A stretch of 64,000 nucleotides of DNA from Ginsengibacter hankyongi. GTDB taxonomy: Bacteria > Bacteroidota > Bacteroidia > Chitinophagales > Chitinophagaceae. A model generated the notes under the pieces. That model was not told the DNA's origin and made no database searches. It was given only the letters and a program-made list of their open reading frames with translations. Numbering within the stretch: position 1 is the stretch's first letter; each line of letters begins with the position of its first letter. A program made the translations under genes and the position numbers. The DNA lies in the NCBI RefSeq assembly GCF_008710285.1, contig NZ_VYQF01000005.1, positions 124,001 through 188,000 of the forward strand, written 5' to 3'. This document shows, piece by piece, positions 1 to 9,064 of this stretch.

Positions 1-62
1 TCAATAATCGAACAGGAAAATAATTTTAATTTTACCTAAATTGAGCAATAAAAAAATATAGT

Positions 63-467
63 ATGATAAAATTCCACGATTTAAAAGCCGGAGACTATGT
101 ACTTGCCGAAAGTGATGGGCAGGCCTGGGAAGGCGAAGTAACCGATTTTAACCACGACGAGAAAGAAATAAGTGTATACAACGGGGTTCAGGACTTTTGG
201 TTTAAAAGTGAAGATTTGTACCCGCTGCCGCTTGATGAAAATCAATTAATGAAATTAAAATTTAAAAAACATGTGAACGACGATGGCACAGTGAAATATA
301 TGAAAGGGGCTTTTAGAATTCAAACTCCTCAACAGGATAATTTTTCAAATTTTGAAATATGGTATAGAGATGAAAAAAGAATTATGACTCAGCCAATTTC
401 TGTTCACCAGTTGCAAAACCATTATCTTGAAATGACTAAGGTGCATTTAACTGATGAGATCATTTAG
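63..467 (+). CDS. Conserved hypothetical protein, 134 aa
   Basis: I do not recognise a characterised family. The protein is soluble, acidic and lysine-rich, with no signal peptide or membrane segment. Residues 8-55 look like a small beta-barrel: an AGDYVLAESDG start, a WEGEV strand and an NGVQDFWF strand, as in SH3/Tudor-like folds, but this is only an impression. The ATG lies 62 bp from the window edge, so the upstream context is unknown. The stop codon abuts the convergent lipoprotein gene at 468. The reading frame is intact with codon use like its neighbours, so a real gene is likely. Confidence 0.6.
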   Translation: MIKFHDLKAGDYVLAESDGQAWEGEVTDFNHDEKEISVYNGVQDFWFKSEDLYPLPLDENQLMKLKFKKHVNDDGTVKYMKGAFRIQTPQQDNFSNFEIWYRDEKRIMTQPISVHQLQNHYLEMTKVHLTDEII

Positions 468-1148
468 TTATAAAAGACTGGCGCTTACAATCTTTGTTTG
501 CACGTTCACATTAGCAACAACCCCTAAGTAATTAAGGCTAACGAGCGTACTATTCTCAATTAATCCATACTTTTTTGCATAATAGCTATTTATGCTGGTA
601 GTAAGGTCGGCAGAAGGAATAAGTGTGGATGAGATAGTAGCGGTGACGTGTATAACATCTGAATAGTTTTGGCTGTTTACGGTTCTTGAAACGCCTTTTT
701 CAGCTATTTGATAGTTAAGTGTAACAGGAACAGGAATCGGTATTCCCGGTACAGTTACAGAAAGCGTTTGAGACCAACCAGTTCCCACATTCATATTATC
801 TTTCAGGTAAAGTCTTTCAAATGCCGTCGTGCCAAGCCCGGCAGGCAGCGAATCATATTGATAATAGTCATTTCCGGAGATGTTAAGATATTGGTTATTA
901 CCGTTAGATACATTGTACACATGGTATGTTTTTCCGCTTATCGAACTGTCTTTTGTAGTGGAAGTAATTGTGTAATCAGTATTAACCGGTGTATTTCCTG
1001 AAGAATCGGCCTGGTGATAATGCCATGTACTGCCTGCGTCGGCGTTTACGTAAGTGTCCTGCCTTGATGGAGTAGGTGTGTCCGTGGTTTTTTTGCAGGA
1101 AAAGAAAATCAAAATAATAGCTGGAAATAGTAAGTTTTTTAGTTTCAT
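468..1148 (-). CDS. Predicted lipoprotein, 226 aa
   Basis: This is a lipid-anchored envelope protein of unknown function. The N-terminus has a charged start, a hydrophobic run and a lipobox ending in Cys18 (FFSC), followed by KKTTDTPTPS, a flexible Thr/Pro linker typical of Bacteroidota surface lipoproteins. The mature part is rich in Thr, Ser, Asn and Tyr with alternating beta-strand character, including a GSTWHYHQADSSG segment. It is transcribed away from infA, and the two genes diverge across about 90 bp. No catalytic motif was seen. Confidence 0.7.
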   Translation of the reverse strand: MKLKNLLFPAIILIFFSCKKTTDTPTPSRQDTYVNADAGSTWHYHQADSSGNTPVNTDYTITSTTKDSSISGKTYHVYNVSNGNNQYLNISGNDYYQYDSLPAGLGTTAFERLYLKDNMNVGTGWSQTLSVTVPGIPIPVPVTLNYQIAEKGVSRTVNSQNYSDVIHVTATISSTLIPSADLTTSINSYYAKKYGLIENSTLVSLNYLGVVANVNVQTKIVSASLL

Positions 1149-1190
1149 ATAGAGGATTTTTGTAGACTTGATGTAATATTAAGCCTTTTT

Positions 1191-1222
1191 TTGTAAAATT
1201 AAAATATTTAAACTTATCTTTG
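1191..1222 (+). promoter_or_regulatory. Bacteroidota-type promoter of infA operon
   Basis: A perfect TATCTTTG (-7 consensus TAnnTTTG) at 1215-1222 is preceded by TTG at 1191-1193, giving a 21-bp spacer. It lies 16 bp before the infA ATG. This is the likely start of the infA-rplQ transcript, since the gene upstream is divergent. Confidence 0.6.
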
Positions 1223-1238
1223 CGCTCCCAAAATCAAT

Positions 1239-1457
1239 ATGGCCAAACAAGCACTCATTAAACAAGACGGTACAATCCTGGAAGCCTTATCCAATGCGAT
1301 GTTCAGGGTTAAGCTTGAAAACGGACACGAGATTTTGGCTACCATTTCGGGTAAAATGCGTATGCATTACATAAGAATTTTGCCGGGAGACAAGGTAGGA
1401 GTGGAAATGAGTCCTTACGATTTATCAAGAGGCCGCATCATATTCAGGTATAAATAA
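1239..1457 (+). CDS. infA: Translation initiation factor IF-1
   Basis: IF-1 binds the A site of the 30S subunit and works with IF-2 and IF-3 during initiation. The protein is 72 aa, the standard length, and is a single S1/OB-fold domain with the expected [11 protein letters not shown] start, the [21 protein letters not shown] core and the C-terminal [10 protein letters not shown]. It opens a ribosomal protein run with rpmJ 30 bp downstream. It has its own promoter and lies beside a divergent lipoprotein gene, so secY and map, the usual upstream neighbours in this phylum, are absent here. Confidence 0.97.
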   Translation: MAKQALIKQDGTILEALSNAMFRVKLENGHEILATISGKMRMHYIRILPGDKVGVEMSPYDLSRGRIIFRYK

Positions 1458-1486
1458 GGGTATTAAAAGCAAATAACTAAATAGTC

Positions 1487-1603
1487 ATGAAAGTAAGGGC
1501 ATCAATAAAAAAAAGAAGTGTTGATTGTAAGATCGTGAGGAGAAAAGGAAGATTGTACGTAATCAACAAAAAAAATCCCCGCTTTAAGCAGAGACAGGGA
1601 TAA
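1487..1603 (+). CDS. rpmJ: 50S ribosomal protein L36
   Basis: This 38-aa gene was found by reading the sequence between infA and rpsM. It begins [19 protein letters not shown] and ends NPRFKQRQG. The length and the KVRASIKK start are those of bacterial L36. Only one of the classical zinc cysteines (Cys14) is kept, and Lys, Tyr and Lys/Arg replace the others, so this is the zinc-free (C-minus) form. It lies between infA and rpsM, the usual place. Confidence 0.95.
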   Translation: MKVRASIKKRSVDCKIVRRKGRLYVINKKNPRFKQRQG

Positions 1604-1658
1604 TCTTTTAATAGGCTTGGGATGACAAATAATTCAAAATTAAAAATTACAGATTAGT

Positions 1659-2039
1659 ATGGCTCGTATTGCCGGTATTGATTTACCAAAAAACAAAAGG
1701 GGAGAAATTGGTCTTACATATATATATGGAATAGGCCGTTCTACCGCCCGTTACATTTTAGATAAGGCAAATGTTAATCACGATAAGAAAGTGAATGAAT
1801 GGAATGATGAAGAGCAGACCTCTATCCGTAATGTAATTAGTGGTGAATTTAAAACAGAAGGTGCATTAAGAAGTGAAGTTCAAACCAACATTAAGCGATT
1901 GCTTGATATTGCTTGCTATCGTGGTTTAAGGCATCGTAAAGGTTTACCATTGCGTGGGCAACGTACCCGCACCAACAGCCGTACCCGTAAAGGAAAACGC
2001 AAAACCGTGGCCGGTAAAAAGAAAGCGCCTAAGAAATAA
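1659..2039 (+). CDS. rpsM: 30S ribosomal protein S13
   Basis: S13 sits in the head of the 30S subunit and contacts the P-site tRNA and the 50S subunit. The protein is 126 aa, normal for the family. It has the [20 protein letters not shown] start, the [12 protein letters not shown] helix-hairpin-helix region, and the basic tail with [19 protein letters not shown] followed by a lysine-rich end that threads between tRNAs. The gene follows rpmJ by 55 bp and precedes rpsK by 140 bp. Confidence 0.97.
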   Translation: MARIAGIDLPKNKRGEIGLTYIYGIGRSTARYILDKANVNHDKKVNEWNDEEQTSIRNVISGEFKTEGALRSEVQTNIKRLLDIACYRGLRHRKGLPLRGQRTRTNSRTRKGKRKTVAGKKKAPKK

Positions 2040-2179
2040 TTAATATTAATTTCTGCAAAGAAATTTTTTATAAGGCTTGTTTTTTCGAACTAAACCCGGA
2101 TAACTAAAAGCCGGAAGGAGGGTGGTTCGATCCTGGTAAGATCAGGAAAATTTTTAAAGATTACCTATTTAATACAATT
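2040..2179 (+). other. 140-bp rpsM-rpsK spacer with small hairpin
   Basis: This spacer is unusually long for the operon. It holds a purine-rich GGAAGGAGGG stretch near 2114 and a short dyad TCCTG-N7-CAGGA followed by A and T runs near 2130-2155. It could be a leader or weak attenuator for the downstream genes, but no known riboswitch or r-protein leader fold was recognised. Confidence 0.25.
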
Positions 2180-2593
2180 ATGGCAAAAGCAACAAACGCA
2201 AAAGCTTCGAATGCTAAAACATCATCTAAAAAAAGAATTGTAAAAGTTGATCCATTCGGGGATGCTCACATCGTAGCAAGTTTCAACAACATTATTATTA
2301 GTTTAACCAACAAACAAGGCCAGGTAATTTCATGGTCATCTGCGGGTAAAATGGGCTTCAGGGGTTCTAAAAAGAATACCCCCTACGCAGCGCAAATGGC
2401 GGCTTCAGACGCAGCAAAAGTTGCATTGGATGCAGGTTTGAAAAGGGTTGATGTATTTGTAAAAGGACCAGGTTCAGGCCGTGAAGGTGCTATCAGGTCT
2501 CTTTCACAATCCGGCCTTGAAGTGGTTATGATTAAAGACGTGACTCCTTTACCACACAATGGTTGCAGGCCTCCTAAGAAGAGAAGAGTATAA
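2180..2593 (+). CDS. rpsK: 30S ribosomal protein S11
   Basis: S11 is on the 30S platform and helps shape the mRNA exit site. The protein is 137 aa with an Ala/Lys-rich N-terminal extension of about 20 residues. The conserved core follows: [17 protein letters not shown], the [14 protein letters not shown] segment, [16 protein letters not shown], and the diagnostic C-terminus [13 protein letters not shown]. It lies between rpsM and rpsD as expected. Confidence 0.97.
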   Translation: MAKATNAKASNAKTSSKKRIVKVDPFGDAHIVASFNNIIISLTNKQGQVISWSSAGKMGFRGSKKNTPYAAQMAASDAAKVALDAGLKRVDVFVKGPGSGREGAIRSLSQSGLEVVMIKDVTPLPHNGCRPPKKRRV

Positions 2594-2608
2594 CAGTATA
2601 TGATGTAC

Positions 2609-2656
2609 GATGTTTGATGTATGATGTATCACATCACCTATCAAACATCAAACGTC
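2609..2656. repeat. Imperfect inverted repeat between rpsK and rpsD
   Basis: The arms at 2609-2625 and 2640-2656 are 17 bp each with two mismatches, built from GATGTTTGATG-type words, with a 14-bp loop. No T-tract follows, so it does not look like a simple terminator. An mRNA-stability or processing hairpin is possible. Confidence 0.5.
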
Positions 2657-2740
2657 GCACATATTTTAATAACCGGGTGTATCATTAATTTTTGATTTTT
2701 AATGATGATATACCGACACTAAAAAATCAATATATAAATT

Positions 2741-3346
2741 ATGGCTCGGTACACAGGACCAAAAACAAAAATCTCCAGGATATTTGGAGAGCCCATTACA
2801 GGTAATGGAAAGTGGTTAACAAAAAACAGCAACCCTCCCGGAATGCACGGCGCAGCCCGTAAGCGTAAAAGCCTTGGAGAATATGCTTTACAGCTTCGCG
2901 AAAAGCAAAAAGCAAAATACACTTATGGTGTATTGGAAAAGCAATTCCGCAATACATTTACTGAGGCTTCACGCAGGAAGGGTGTAACGGGTGAAAATCT
3001 TATTAAACTATTGGAGGCTCGTTTGGACAACACAGTTTACCGCATGGGAATTGCTCCAAGCCGCCAGGCTGCAAGGCAGTTGGTTTCTCATAAACACATC
3101 ACTGTCAACAACCAGGTAGTGAATATTCCATCGTACTCTCTCAATCCTGGTGATATTATCGGCCTAAAAGATAAGTCTGCTGATAATACTTCTATCACCG
3201 GAAACCTCAGGCCCAAAAATCCAAAGTTTAATTGGATTGAATGGAGCGAAGGCTCGATGAAAGGAACTTTTATAACTTACCCCGAAAGAGAAAGTGTTCC
3301 AGAAAATATTAAGGAACAACTTATAGTGGAATTGTACAGCAAGTAA
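2741..3346 (+). CDS. rpsD: 30S ribosomal protein S4
   Basis: S4 is a primary 16S rRNA binder that nucleates 30S body assembly and shapes the mRNA entry channel. The protein is 201 aa. The N-terminal domain begins [19 protein letters not shown] and lacks the four zinc cysteines, so it is the zinc-independent form. The S4 RNA-binding domain lies at about residues 91-155 ([29 protein letters not shown]). It sits upstream of rpoA, the standard order, and in other bacteria S4 represses this operon. Confidence 0.97.
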   Translation: MARYTGPKTKISRIFGEPITGNGKWLTKNSNPPGMHGAARKRKSLGEYALQLREKQKAKYTYGVLEKQFRNTFTEASRRKGVTGENLIKLLEARLDNTVYRMGIAPSRQAARQLVSHKHITVNNQVVNIPSYSLNPGDIIGLKDKSADNTSITGNLRPKNPKFNWIEWSEGSMKGTFITYPERESVPENIKEQLIVELYSK

Positions 3347-3411
3347 TAAGTTGTGATAACGAGTAGGAAAAACAGATCAAATAATTAAATCAAATCAAAA
3401 CAAAATAAAAA

Positions 3412-4407
3412 ATGGCCATTTTAAATTTTGTAAAGCCAGACAAAATCGTTCTCCAAAAAAGTAATGATTTTGAAGCACAATTCGAATTTCGTCCGTTAGA
3501 ACCAGGCTATGGTGTAACCATTGGCAATGCTTTGCGCAGGGTATTGCTTAATTCATTAGAAGGTTATGCAATAGTTGGAATTAATATCGCAGGGGCAGAT
3601 CACGAATTTGCAACAATTAAAGGCGTTACCGAAGACGTTACAGAAATTATTCTTAACCTGAAACAGGTTCGCTTTAAAAAGAAAGTTGACCAGGATGCAG
3701 GTACAGAGAAAATTAGTCTTTCATTAAAAAATAAATCAGAATTTACTGCCGGTATGATTGGAGATGCTTCTCCCTCTTACCAGGTAATGAACCCCGATTT
3801 ACTTATTTGTACCATGGATACTTCTGCAAAGCTTGAAATTGAAATTACAATTGGCAAAGGCCGCGGATATGTTCCTGCAGAAGATAACAGGGAAAAAAGT
3901 TCTCATTTTGGTTATATTCCTGTTGATTCAATTTATACTCCCATTAAAAATGTAAAGTATAGCATCGAAAATACGAGGGTTGAACAAAGAACAGATTTTG
4001 AAAAATTAGTGATGGACGTTGTAACAGATGGTACAATTCATCCTGAAGAAGCGGTGAAGCAGGCATCAAGAATTTTAATTCAACATCTGATGATCATCAC
4101 CGATGAAAATATAACTTTCGACAGCAAAGAAGAGAAGAAAGAAGATCTGGTTGATGAGCAAACTTTACAACTTCGCAAAGTATTGAAAACTCCATTGGAA
4201 GATTTGGATCTTTCTGTAAGAGCATTCAATTGTTTGAAAGCTGCGAAAATTAATTCATTAAGCGAACTGGTTCAGTACGAACAGGAAGACCTGATGAAAT
4301 TCAGAAACTTTGGACAAAAATCTTTAAGTGAAATTGAGCAGGTGTTGAACGAAAGAGGACTTGGTTTTGGAATGGACCTTAGCAAGTTGAAATTAGACGA
4401 CGAGTAA
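3412..4407 (+). CDS. rpoA: DNA-directed RNA polymerase alpha subunit
   Basis: The alpha dimer nucleates RNA polymerase assembly, and its C-terminal domain contacts UP elements and activators. The protein is 331 aa. The N-terminal dimerisation domain covers about residues 10-235 (EPGYGVTIGNALRRVLLNSL, VDSIYTPIKNVKYSIE). After an acidic linker near residues 236-248 (DSKEEKKEDLVDEQ), the C-terminal domain contains LEDLDLSVRAFNCLKAA and FRNFGQKSLSEIEQVL with two helix-hairpin-helix turns. Order and spacing with rpsD and rplQ are typical. Confidence 0.98.
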   Translation: MAILNFVKPDKIVLQKSNDFEAQFEFRPLEPGYGVTIGNALRRVLLNSLEGYAIVGINIAGADHEFATIKGVTEDVTEIILNLKQVRFKKKVDQDAGTEKISLSLKNKSEFTAGMIGDASPSYQVMNPDLLICTMDTSAKLEIEITIGKGRGYVPAEDNREKSSHFGYIPVDSIYTPIKNVKYSIENTRVEQRTDFEKLVMDVVTDGTIHPEEAVKQASRILIQHLMIITDENITFDSKEEKKEDLVDEQTLQLRKVLKTPLEDLDLSVRAFNCLKAAKINSLSELVQYEQEDLMKFRNFGQKSLSEIEQVLNERGLGFGMDLSKLKLDDE

Positions 4408-4504
4408 TACATTATTTGAATGCTGAATGTCAAAGATTCAGCATTCTTCATTTATAACAAAGGTTATAATTCCTGACACGGTATAACCTATAAAACAAAC
4501 AGTC

Positions 4505-5068
4505 ATGCGTCACGGAGATAAAGGAAATAATTTAAGTAGAACAGCAAGCCATAGAAAGGCTTTGCTCAGCAACCTCGCCTGCCAGCTATTTCAGCATAAG
4601 AAAATAGTAACAACATTGGCAAAGGCAAAAGCATTGCGTCCATATGTTGAGCCTCTAATCACCAAATCAAAAGATAATACTACACACCAGCGTAGAATTG
4701 TTTTTAGTCATTTGCAGGACAAAGATGCGGTGAAAGAATTGTTCGATGTTATTAGCGCTAAGATTGCGTCCAGGCCTGGTGGTTATACCCGCGTTATTAA
4801 GTTGGGAAAAAGAGTAGGAGATAACGCAGAACTTGCTATGATTGAATTGGTAGATTACAACGAAATCTATGGTAAAGGAAAAGGCGAAACTGCGGGTACT
4901 GCAAAAAGAACAAGAAGAGCAGGTGGACGCAAAAAAGCCGGTTCAGAAAGTGCTGCGAAGGAAACAGTTGAAACCACCAAAGCTGAAGTTGTTGAAGAAC
5001 CTAAAGCAAAAAGCGAGTCGAATAAACAGGATGATACTTCAGAATCAGCGGTAGAAGACGCTCAGTAA
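4505..5068 (+). CDS. rplQ: 50S ribosomal protein L17 with charged tail
   Basis: L17 lines the peptide exit tunnel opening. Residues 1-120 are a full L17 domain ([40 protein letters not shown]). The total of 187 aa exceeds the usual 120-130 because of a low-complexity tail rich in Lys, Ala, Glu and Ser (about residues 121-187), a lineage-typical extension in Bacteroidota. A Rho-independent terminator follows, so this is the last gene of the ribosomal run. Confidence 0.97.
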   Translation: MRHGDKGNNLSRTASHRKALLSNLACQLFQHKKIVTTLAKAKALRPYVEPLITKSKDNTTHQRRIVFSHLQDKDAVKELFDVISAKIASRPGGYTRVIKLGKRVGDNAELAMIELVDYNEIYGKGKGETAGTAKRTRRAGGRKKAGSESAAKETVETTKAEVVEEPKAKSESNKQDDTSESAVEDAQ

Positions 5069-5103
5069 ATTCTAATTGATTTTAGCATAAGTAATTTTTG
5101 AAG

Positions 5104-5130
5104 TGTCCCGTTTAGCGGGACATTTTTTTT
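5104..5130 (+). terminator. Rho-independent terminator after rplQ
   Basis: A 7-bp stem TGTCCCG / CGGGACA with a TTTAG loop is followed directly by eight T residues (5123-5130). It sits 36 bp after the rplQ stop and ends the ribosomal operon. Confidence 0.9.
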
Positions 5131-5180
5131 AATAATCAAATCATAATTATTTCAATTGTTAGCAAATAAAATTATTATGC

Positions 5181-5212
5181 TTGATTTTTTTGCTCACATT
5201 TTCTTTTCTTTG
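5181..5212 (+). promoter_or_regulatory. Probable carA promoter
   Basis: TTTTCTTTG at 5204-5212 gives a one-mismatch -7 box (TTTCTTTG against TAnnTTTG), with TTG at 5181-5183, 21 bp upstream. It ends 13 bp before the ATG at 5226. The promoter would lie inside any carA reading frame begun at 5181, which argues for the later start. Confidence 0.45.
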
Positions 5213-5225
5213 CAAAACCTTTTTC

Positions 5226-6332
5226 ATGTCTGAATCAAATTCCCCACAGCCCGCAGTTTTAATTTTAGAAGACGGAAATATTTTTCACGGAAAATCATTT
5301 GGAATGATTGGTAGCACCACTGGTGAAATTTGTTTTAATACAGGAATGACCGGTTACCAGGAAGTGTTTACTGATCCCAGTTATTATGGCCAGGTTATTA
5401 TCATGAATAATGTGCATATAGGCAATTACGGAGTTAAAGATGCAGATGTCGAAAGCGACTCAGTAAAAGTTAAGGGTGTTATCGGACGAAATTTAGAACA
5501 GCAATATTCCAGGTTTGCTGCCAATAATTCTTTGCAGGAATATTTCGTTAAACAAAATATTGTTGCCATTGATGGAATAGATACCCGTGCATTGGTTATA
5601 CATATACGTCAGCAGGGTGCGATGAACTGCATTATATCCAGCGATAATAATAATATTGAGGAACTAAAAAAGATGTTGACTGAAGTTCCTTCTATGAATG
5701 GACTCGACCTTGCTTCTACTGTTTCTACAAAAGAAACTTATACAGCAGGGGATGAAACAAGTAAAGTTCGTATCGCTGTCCTTGATTTTGGTATCAAAAA
5801 GAATATTTTGAATTGTATGGTGGAAAGAGGCGCTTACCTAAAAGTATTTAATGCGAATACAGAATTTAAAGAACTTGAAAAATTTTCACCGGATGGTTAT
5901 TTTATAAGCAATGGACCGGGCGATCCTGAGCCTTTACATTATGCAGTAAAGACTATTAAAGATATTCTTCAATCAAAAAAACCTTTATTTGGAATTTGCC
6001 TTGGACAACAATTGCTGGCATTGGCAAATGATATTCCAACTTTTAAAATGCATCACGGCCACAGGGGATTAAACCACCCGGTGAAAAATATAATTACCGG
6101 TAAATGTGAAATAACAACCCAGAATCACGGCTTTGGCGTAGACGCAGATGCAGTGAGAGCATCAAAAAATATTGAAATCACGCATATTAATCTTGATGAT
6201 AATTCAATTGAAGGCATTCGCTTAAAAGACAGGCCTGCTTTCTCTGTTCAGTATCACCCGGAATCTACACCTGGCCCGCATGATAGCAGGTATTTATTTG
6301 ACGAATTTTTTGGAATGATAATGGATAGGTAG
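5226..6332 (+). CDS. carA: Carbamoyl-phosphate synthase small subunit
   Basis: This glutaminase subunit hydrolyses glutamine and passes ammonia to CarB for carbamoyl phosphate, the precursor of pyrimidines and arginine. The ATG at 5226 (MSESNSPQP) is preferred over an upstream ATT/ATG-like start at 5181, because the extra 15 residues are hydrophobic and overlap the promoter. The protein is then 368 aa. The N-terminal CPSase_sm_chain domain includes LEDGNIFHGKSFG and TGMTGYQEVFTDPSY. The class I amidotransferase domain has NGPGDPEP, the nucleophile Cys258 in FGICLGQQ, and HPESTPGPHD. carB is not in this window, while pyrB, pyrR and pyrE lie about 50 kb away. Confidence 0.96.
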   Translation: MSESNSPQPAVLILEDGNIFHGKSFGMIGSTTGEICFNTGMTGYQEVFTDPSYYGQVIIMNNVHIGNYGVKDADVESDSVKVKGVIGRNLEQQYSRFAANNSLQEYFVKQNIVAIDGIDTRALVIHIRQQGAMNCIISSDNNNIEELKKMLTEVPSMNGLDLASTVSTKETYTAGDETSKVRIAVLDFGIKKNILNCMVERGAYLKVFNANTEFKELEKFSPDGYFISNGPGDPEPLHYAVKTIKDILQSKKPLFGICLGQQLLALANDIPTFKMHHGHRGLNHPVKNIITGKCEITTQNHGFGVDADAVRASKNIEITHINLDDNSIEGIRLKDRPAFSVQYHPESTPGPHDSRYLFDEFFGMIMDR

Positions 6333-6395
6333 GTAATTGGTTGACTGGTTAATTCGTTAACTCTTGTAATAAAATTCTTGTATAAAATTTGTGTT

Positions 6396-6812
6396 ATGAA
6401 AATAGCAATCATAAACGGGCCTAATCTCAATTTGATCGGTACAAGGGAGACAGATATATATGGCGGGGAAACTTTTGAACATTATTTTGAGAAGTTGAGG
6501 AAGAAATATGAGAGGATCGATTTCGATTATTTTCAAAGTAATGTAGAAGGTGAATTAATAAACGAAATACAAAGTGCCGCACAAAAAATGGATGGTATTA
6601 TTTTAAATGCAGGCGCATACACGCATACTTCAATTGCAATTGGCGATGCAGTTGCGGCGGTAAAAATACCTGTTGTTGAAGTTCATATTTCAAATATTGA
6701 AGCAAGAGAAGAATTCAGAAAATACTCTCATATTTCTGCTAAATGTGCCGGAACAATTTTTGGATTTGGATTGAAAGGGTATTTGCTGGCTGTTGAATCT
6801 TTTTTGAATTAA
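6396..6812 (+). CDS. aroQ: 3-dehydroquinate dehydratase, type II
   Basis: This enzyme converts 3-dehydroquinate to 3-dehydroshikimate in the shikimate pathway. The ATG at 6396 gives 138 aa starting MKIAIINGPNLNLIGTRE, the hallmark type II start; an earlier TTG at 6378 adds nothing conserved. Other signatures are the DIYGGETFE active-site lid with its Tyr, SNVEGELI, NAGAYTHTSIAI, and EVHISNIEAREEFR with the catalytic His. It follows carA by 63 bp, with short TTAATT-type repeats in the gap. Confidence 0.96.
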   Translation: MKIAIINGPNLNLIGTRETDIYGGETFEHYFEKLRKKYERIDFDYFQSNVEGELINEIQSAAQKMDGIILNAGAYTHTSIAIGDAVAAVKIPVVEVHISNIEAREEFRKYSHISAKCAGTIFGFGLKGYLLAVESFLN

Positions 6813-6862
6813 AGGTATCATTATCATATTTTACGTTAGTCAACTTATGGCATTAATAATGC

Positions 6863-7516
6863 TCATTCTTTGCCTGCCCACTCTTTATAGAACTGCGCCA
6901 GGAAAATTTCCATAAAATGATGTCTTTCTTCTGCTAATTTTTTTCCGGTTTCGGTATTCATCTTTTCTTTTAACAGCAATAATTTTTCATAAAAATGATT
7001 AATAGTGGGAGCCTTGCTGTTCTTATATTCATCTTTGGTCATTTGCAGATCCGGCAAAATAGCAGGGTTATAAATTTCCCTGTTTTTATATCCTCCATAA
7101 TTAAAAGCTCTTGCGATACCAATTGCTCCAATTGCGTCTAAACGGTCTGCATCCTGCACCACTGCTAATTCCGGCGAACAAAAATTATTTGTAAAGTTTC
7201 CTCCTTTAAAAGAGATGTTCCTGATTATGCTTTCAACGTGGTTAATAATTTCTGCGTCTATGGGAAAACTATTTAGAAATTCTTTTGCTTTCCTGGGACC
7301 GATAGTTTCATCTCCGGCATAAAATTTTGCATCAGCTATGTCATGTAATAATGCAGCAAGCTCTACAATAAAAATATTTACCCGTTCGGTTAGCGCAATC
7401 AATTTCGCATTTGTCCATACCCTTTCAATATGCCACCAGTCATGTCCGCCTTCGGCACCCTGCAATTCTTTCTTTACGAATGCTATTGTACAATTAATTA
7501 TTTCTTCATTGCTCAT
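6863..7516 (-). CDS. HD-domain phosphohydrolase, 217 aa
   Basis: This is a metal-dependent phosphohydrolase of the HD superfamily (YedJ/YpgQ-like, probably acting on nucleotides). Metal ligands are visible as HDWWH (His25-Asp26), ALLHDIAD (His58-Asp59) and the later VQDADRLDAIGAIG segment with its conserved Asp. The length of about 215 aa fits the small soluble group. There is no signal peptide. Its stop faces aroQ, and the flippase gene is 16 bp upstream on the same strand. The substrate is unknown. Confidence 0.85.
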   Translation of the reverse strand: MSNEEIINCTIAFVKKELQGAEGGHDWWHIERVWTNAKLIALTERVNIFIVELAALLHDIADAKFYAGDETIGPRKAKEFLNSFPIDAEIINHVESIIRNISFKGGNFTNNFCSPELAVVQDADRLDAIGAIGIARAFNYGGYKNREIYNPAILPDLQMTKDEYKNSKAPTINHFYEKLLLLKEKMNTETGKKLAEERHHFMEIFLAQFYKEWAGKE

Positions 7517-7532
7517 CTTATAAATATCGCAG

Positions 7533-9038
7533 CTATTTTATTATTCTTTTTGTTCTTTTTTTAATGCTGTCAATTATGGGTAATGCATCCGGTGTAAGAT
7601 CAAAATAGATAATGGCACCGCCATACAATACAATAAAAACGCTGCTTTTTAATACCATTGCCAGAAAGCCATGAAAACTTATAAATGTATAATAGCAGGC
7701 ATAAAAACAAACAATAGCTATAATAATTGAATAAAGAGTTTTATAACTAAAAGGATGCATCTTAAATTTTCTTTGTAAAAAAATAATCCTGATAAAATTA
7801 TAAATCGTAAACGAAATTACGTTTGAATAACCAGCCCCAATAATGCCAAAATGTTTTACCAATAAATAACTGAGTGGGGTAATGAGCATGAATAAAATAA
7901 TTCCGCTGATAAGTTCAAATCTCCAGAAAACAGATGTGCCGATAATTTGTGCATTTACGCCCGTACCTAAATCGATAATGCGGGCCATGCCCAGGAAAAA
8001 AAATATCCATTGCGATTCAAGATATTGCGGCTTAAGGCCAAAGGTTGTTACTGCGTCGGTATAATTGAGCCATACCACTACAAAAATTCCCAGCGATGCT
8101 ATAAGCAAATTGATGCCTGACCTTTGATAAATGAGGCTGATTTTATTATAATCTTTGTCCTTCCATGCTTTGGAAAGGATGGGTATGGAAGCCGCAATAG
8201 CGCCTCGTTGCGGTGCTTGTACCAGTCCGGCCACCACGCTTCCTAATGTATAAATCCCTGCTGAAGTTGTTCCCAATACAGACATGATAACCAGTGTGTC
8301 AATAAACTGTGCTATCATTAAAACTGTTCCGCCAACGTAAATAAGCGAGGCTAAAGAAATTATTTTTTTATAAAACTTTTTGGTAACGCGGCTAACCGTA
8401 AACGTTAGATATAGCTCTTTTTTAGATACCAGGTAAATTAAGAGAACTGCGGCAACAACTCCATAGGTTAAGGCATATAATTTTATAAAAAGATCAAAGC
8501 TGTTAATGAGCTTAAAACTAAGCAGGAAGATAAGAATCGTTGTAAGCAGCCTGAAAAGAAGCTCTCTTAAGAAAGTTGTAAAAATTGATTTGCGGATATT
8601 CCATGCAAAAACTTCAAATATAGAATACAATAAAAGCGACAGGCCAAATGGGAAAACCCAAAAATAATATTGAACAAATTCCGGTGAGTGGGCCCCGAAT
8701 TTTCTTATTACAAGGTCTTTAAAAATAATACCTGCGAGAATTACAAAAGCAAACCCAACTAAACTTAGTATCAGCGCCCACGTTAAAAGATCATTTTTCT
8801 TTTTAGGGAGGTTGTCATTATAATAAGGATAAAACTTATAAATAACCGAAATCATTCCCATGTTGGCAAATGCAAACATAAGATTTCCTACTGCAATAAA
8901 AATTCCGGTTAACCCATACTGCGATGGTGTAAATGGCGAGCCATGCCTTGTAAAAAGGTACGTGTTAATAAAGCCAATAAAGAAACCTGCGTAAACAAAA
9001 ACCGTTGAGATGATACTTTGCCTTCGTATCTGAGACAT
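7533..9038 (-). CDS. Polysaccharide flippase-like membrane protein (Wzx/MATE fold)
   Basis: This 501-aa integral membrane protein has about 12-14 hydrophobic segments across its length and a basic C-terminus (SIKKRTKRIIK). The pattern, with an N-terminal TRHGSPFTPSQYGLTGIF segment, matches the polysaccharide-biosynthesis flippase group (RfbX/MOP superfamily). It would move a lipid-linked glycan or a similar amphiphile across the inner membrane. No glycosyltransferases are adjacent, so its cargo cannot be named. It may be co-transcribed with the HD protein. Confidence 0.85.
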   Translation of the reverse strand: MSQIRRQSIISTVFVYAGFFIGFINTYLFTRHGSPFTPSQYGLTGIFIAVGNLMFAFANMGMISVIYKFYPYYNDNLPKKKNDLLTWALILSLVGFAFVILAGIIFKDLVIRKFGAHSPEFVQYYFWVFPFGLSLLLYSIFEVFAWNIRKSIFTTFLRELLFRLLTTILIFLLSFKLINSFDLFIKLYALTYGVVAAVLLIYLVSKKELYLTFTVSRVTKKFYKKIISLASLIYVGGTVLMIAQFIDTLVIMSVLGTTSAGIYTLGSVVAGLVQAPQRGAIAASIPILSKAWKDKDYNKISLIYQRSGINLLIASLGIFVVVWLNYTDAVTTFGLKPQYLESQWIFFFLGMARIIDLGTGVNAQIIGTSVFWRFELISGIILFMLITPLSYLLVKHFGIIGAGYSNVISFTIYNFIRIIFLQRKFKMHPFSYKTLYSIIIAIVCFYACYYTFISFHGFLAMVLKSSVFIVLYGGAIIYFDLTPDALPIIDSIKKRTKRIIK

Positions 9039-9064
9039 AGATGAATTTAAGCCGCTAAATTATT

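Noticed and set aside
2100-2150. GGTTCGATCC, like a tRNA T-arm, between rpsM and rpsK
   Set aside because: The flanking bases do not pair to form a T-stem, and no acceptor, D or anticodon arms were found.
5181-5225. carA start at 5181
   Set aside because: The extra 15 residues are hydrophobic and overlap a good promoter; MSESN at 5226 fits the family start.
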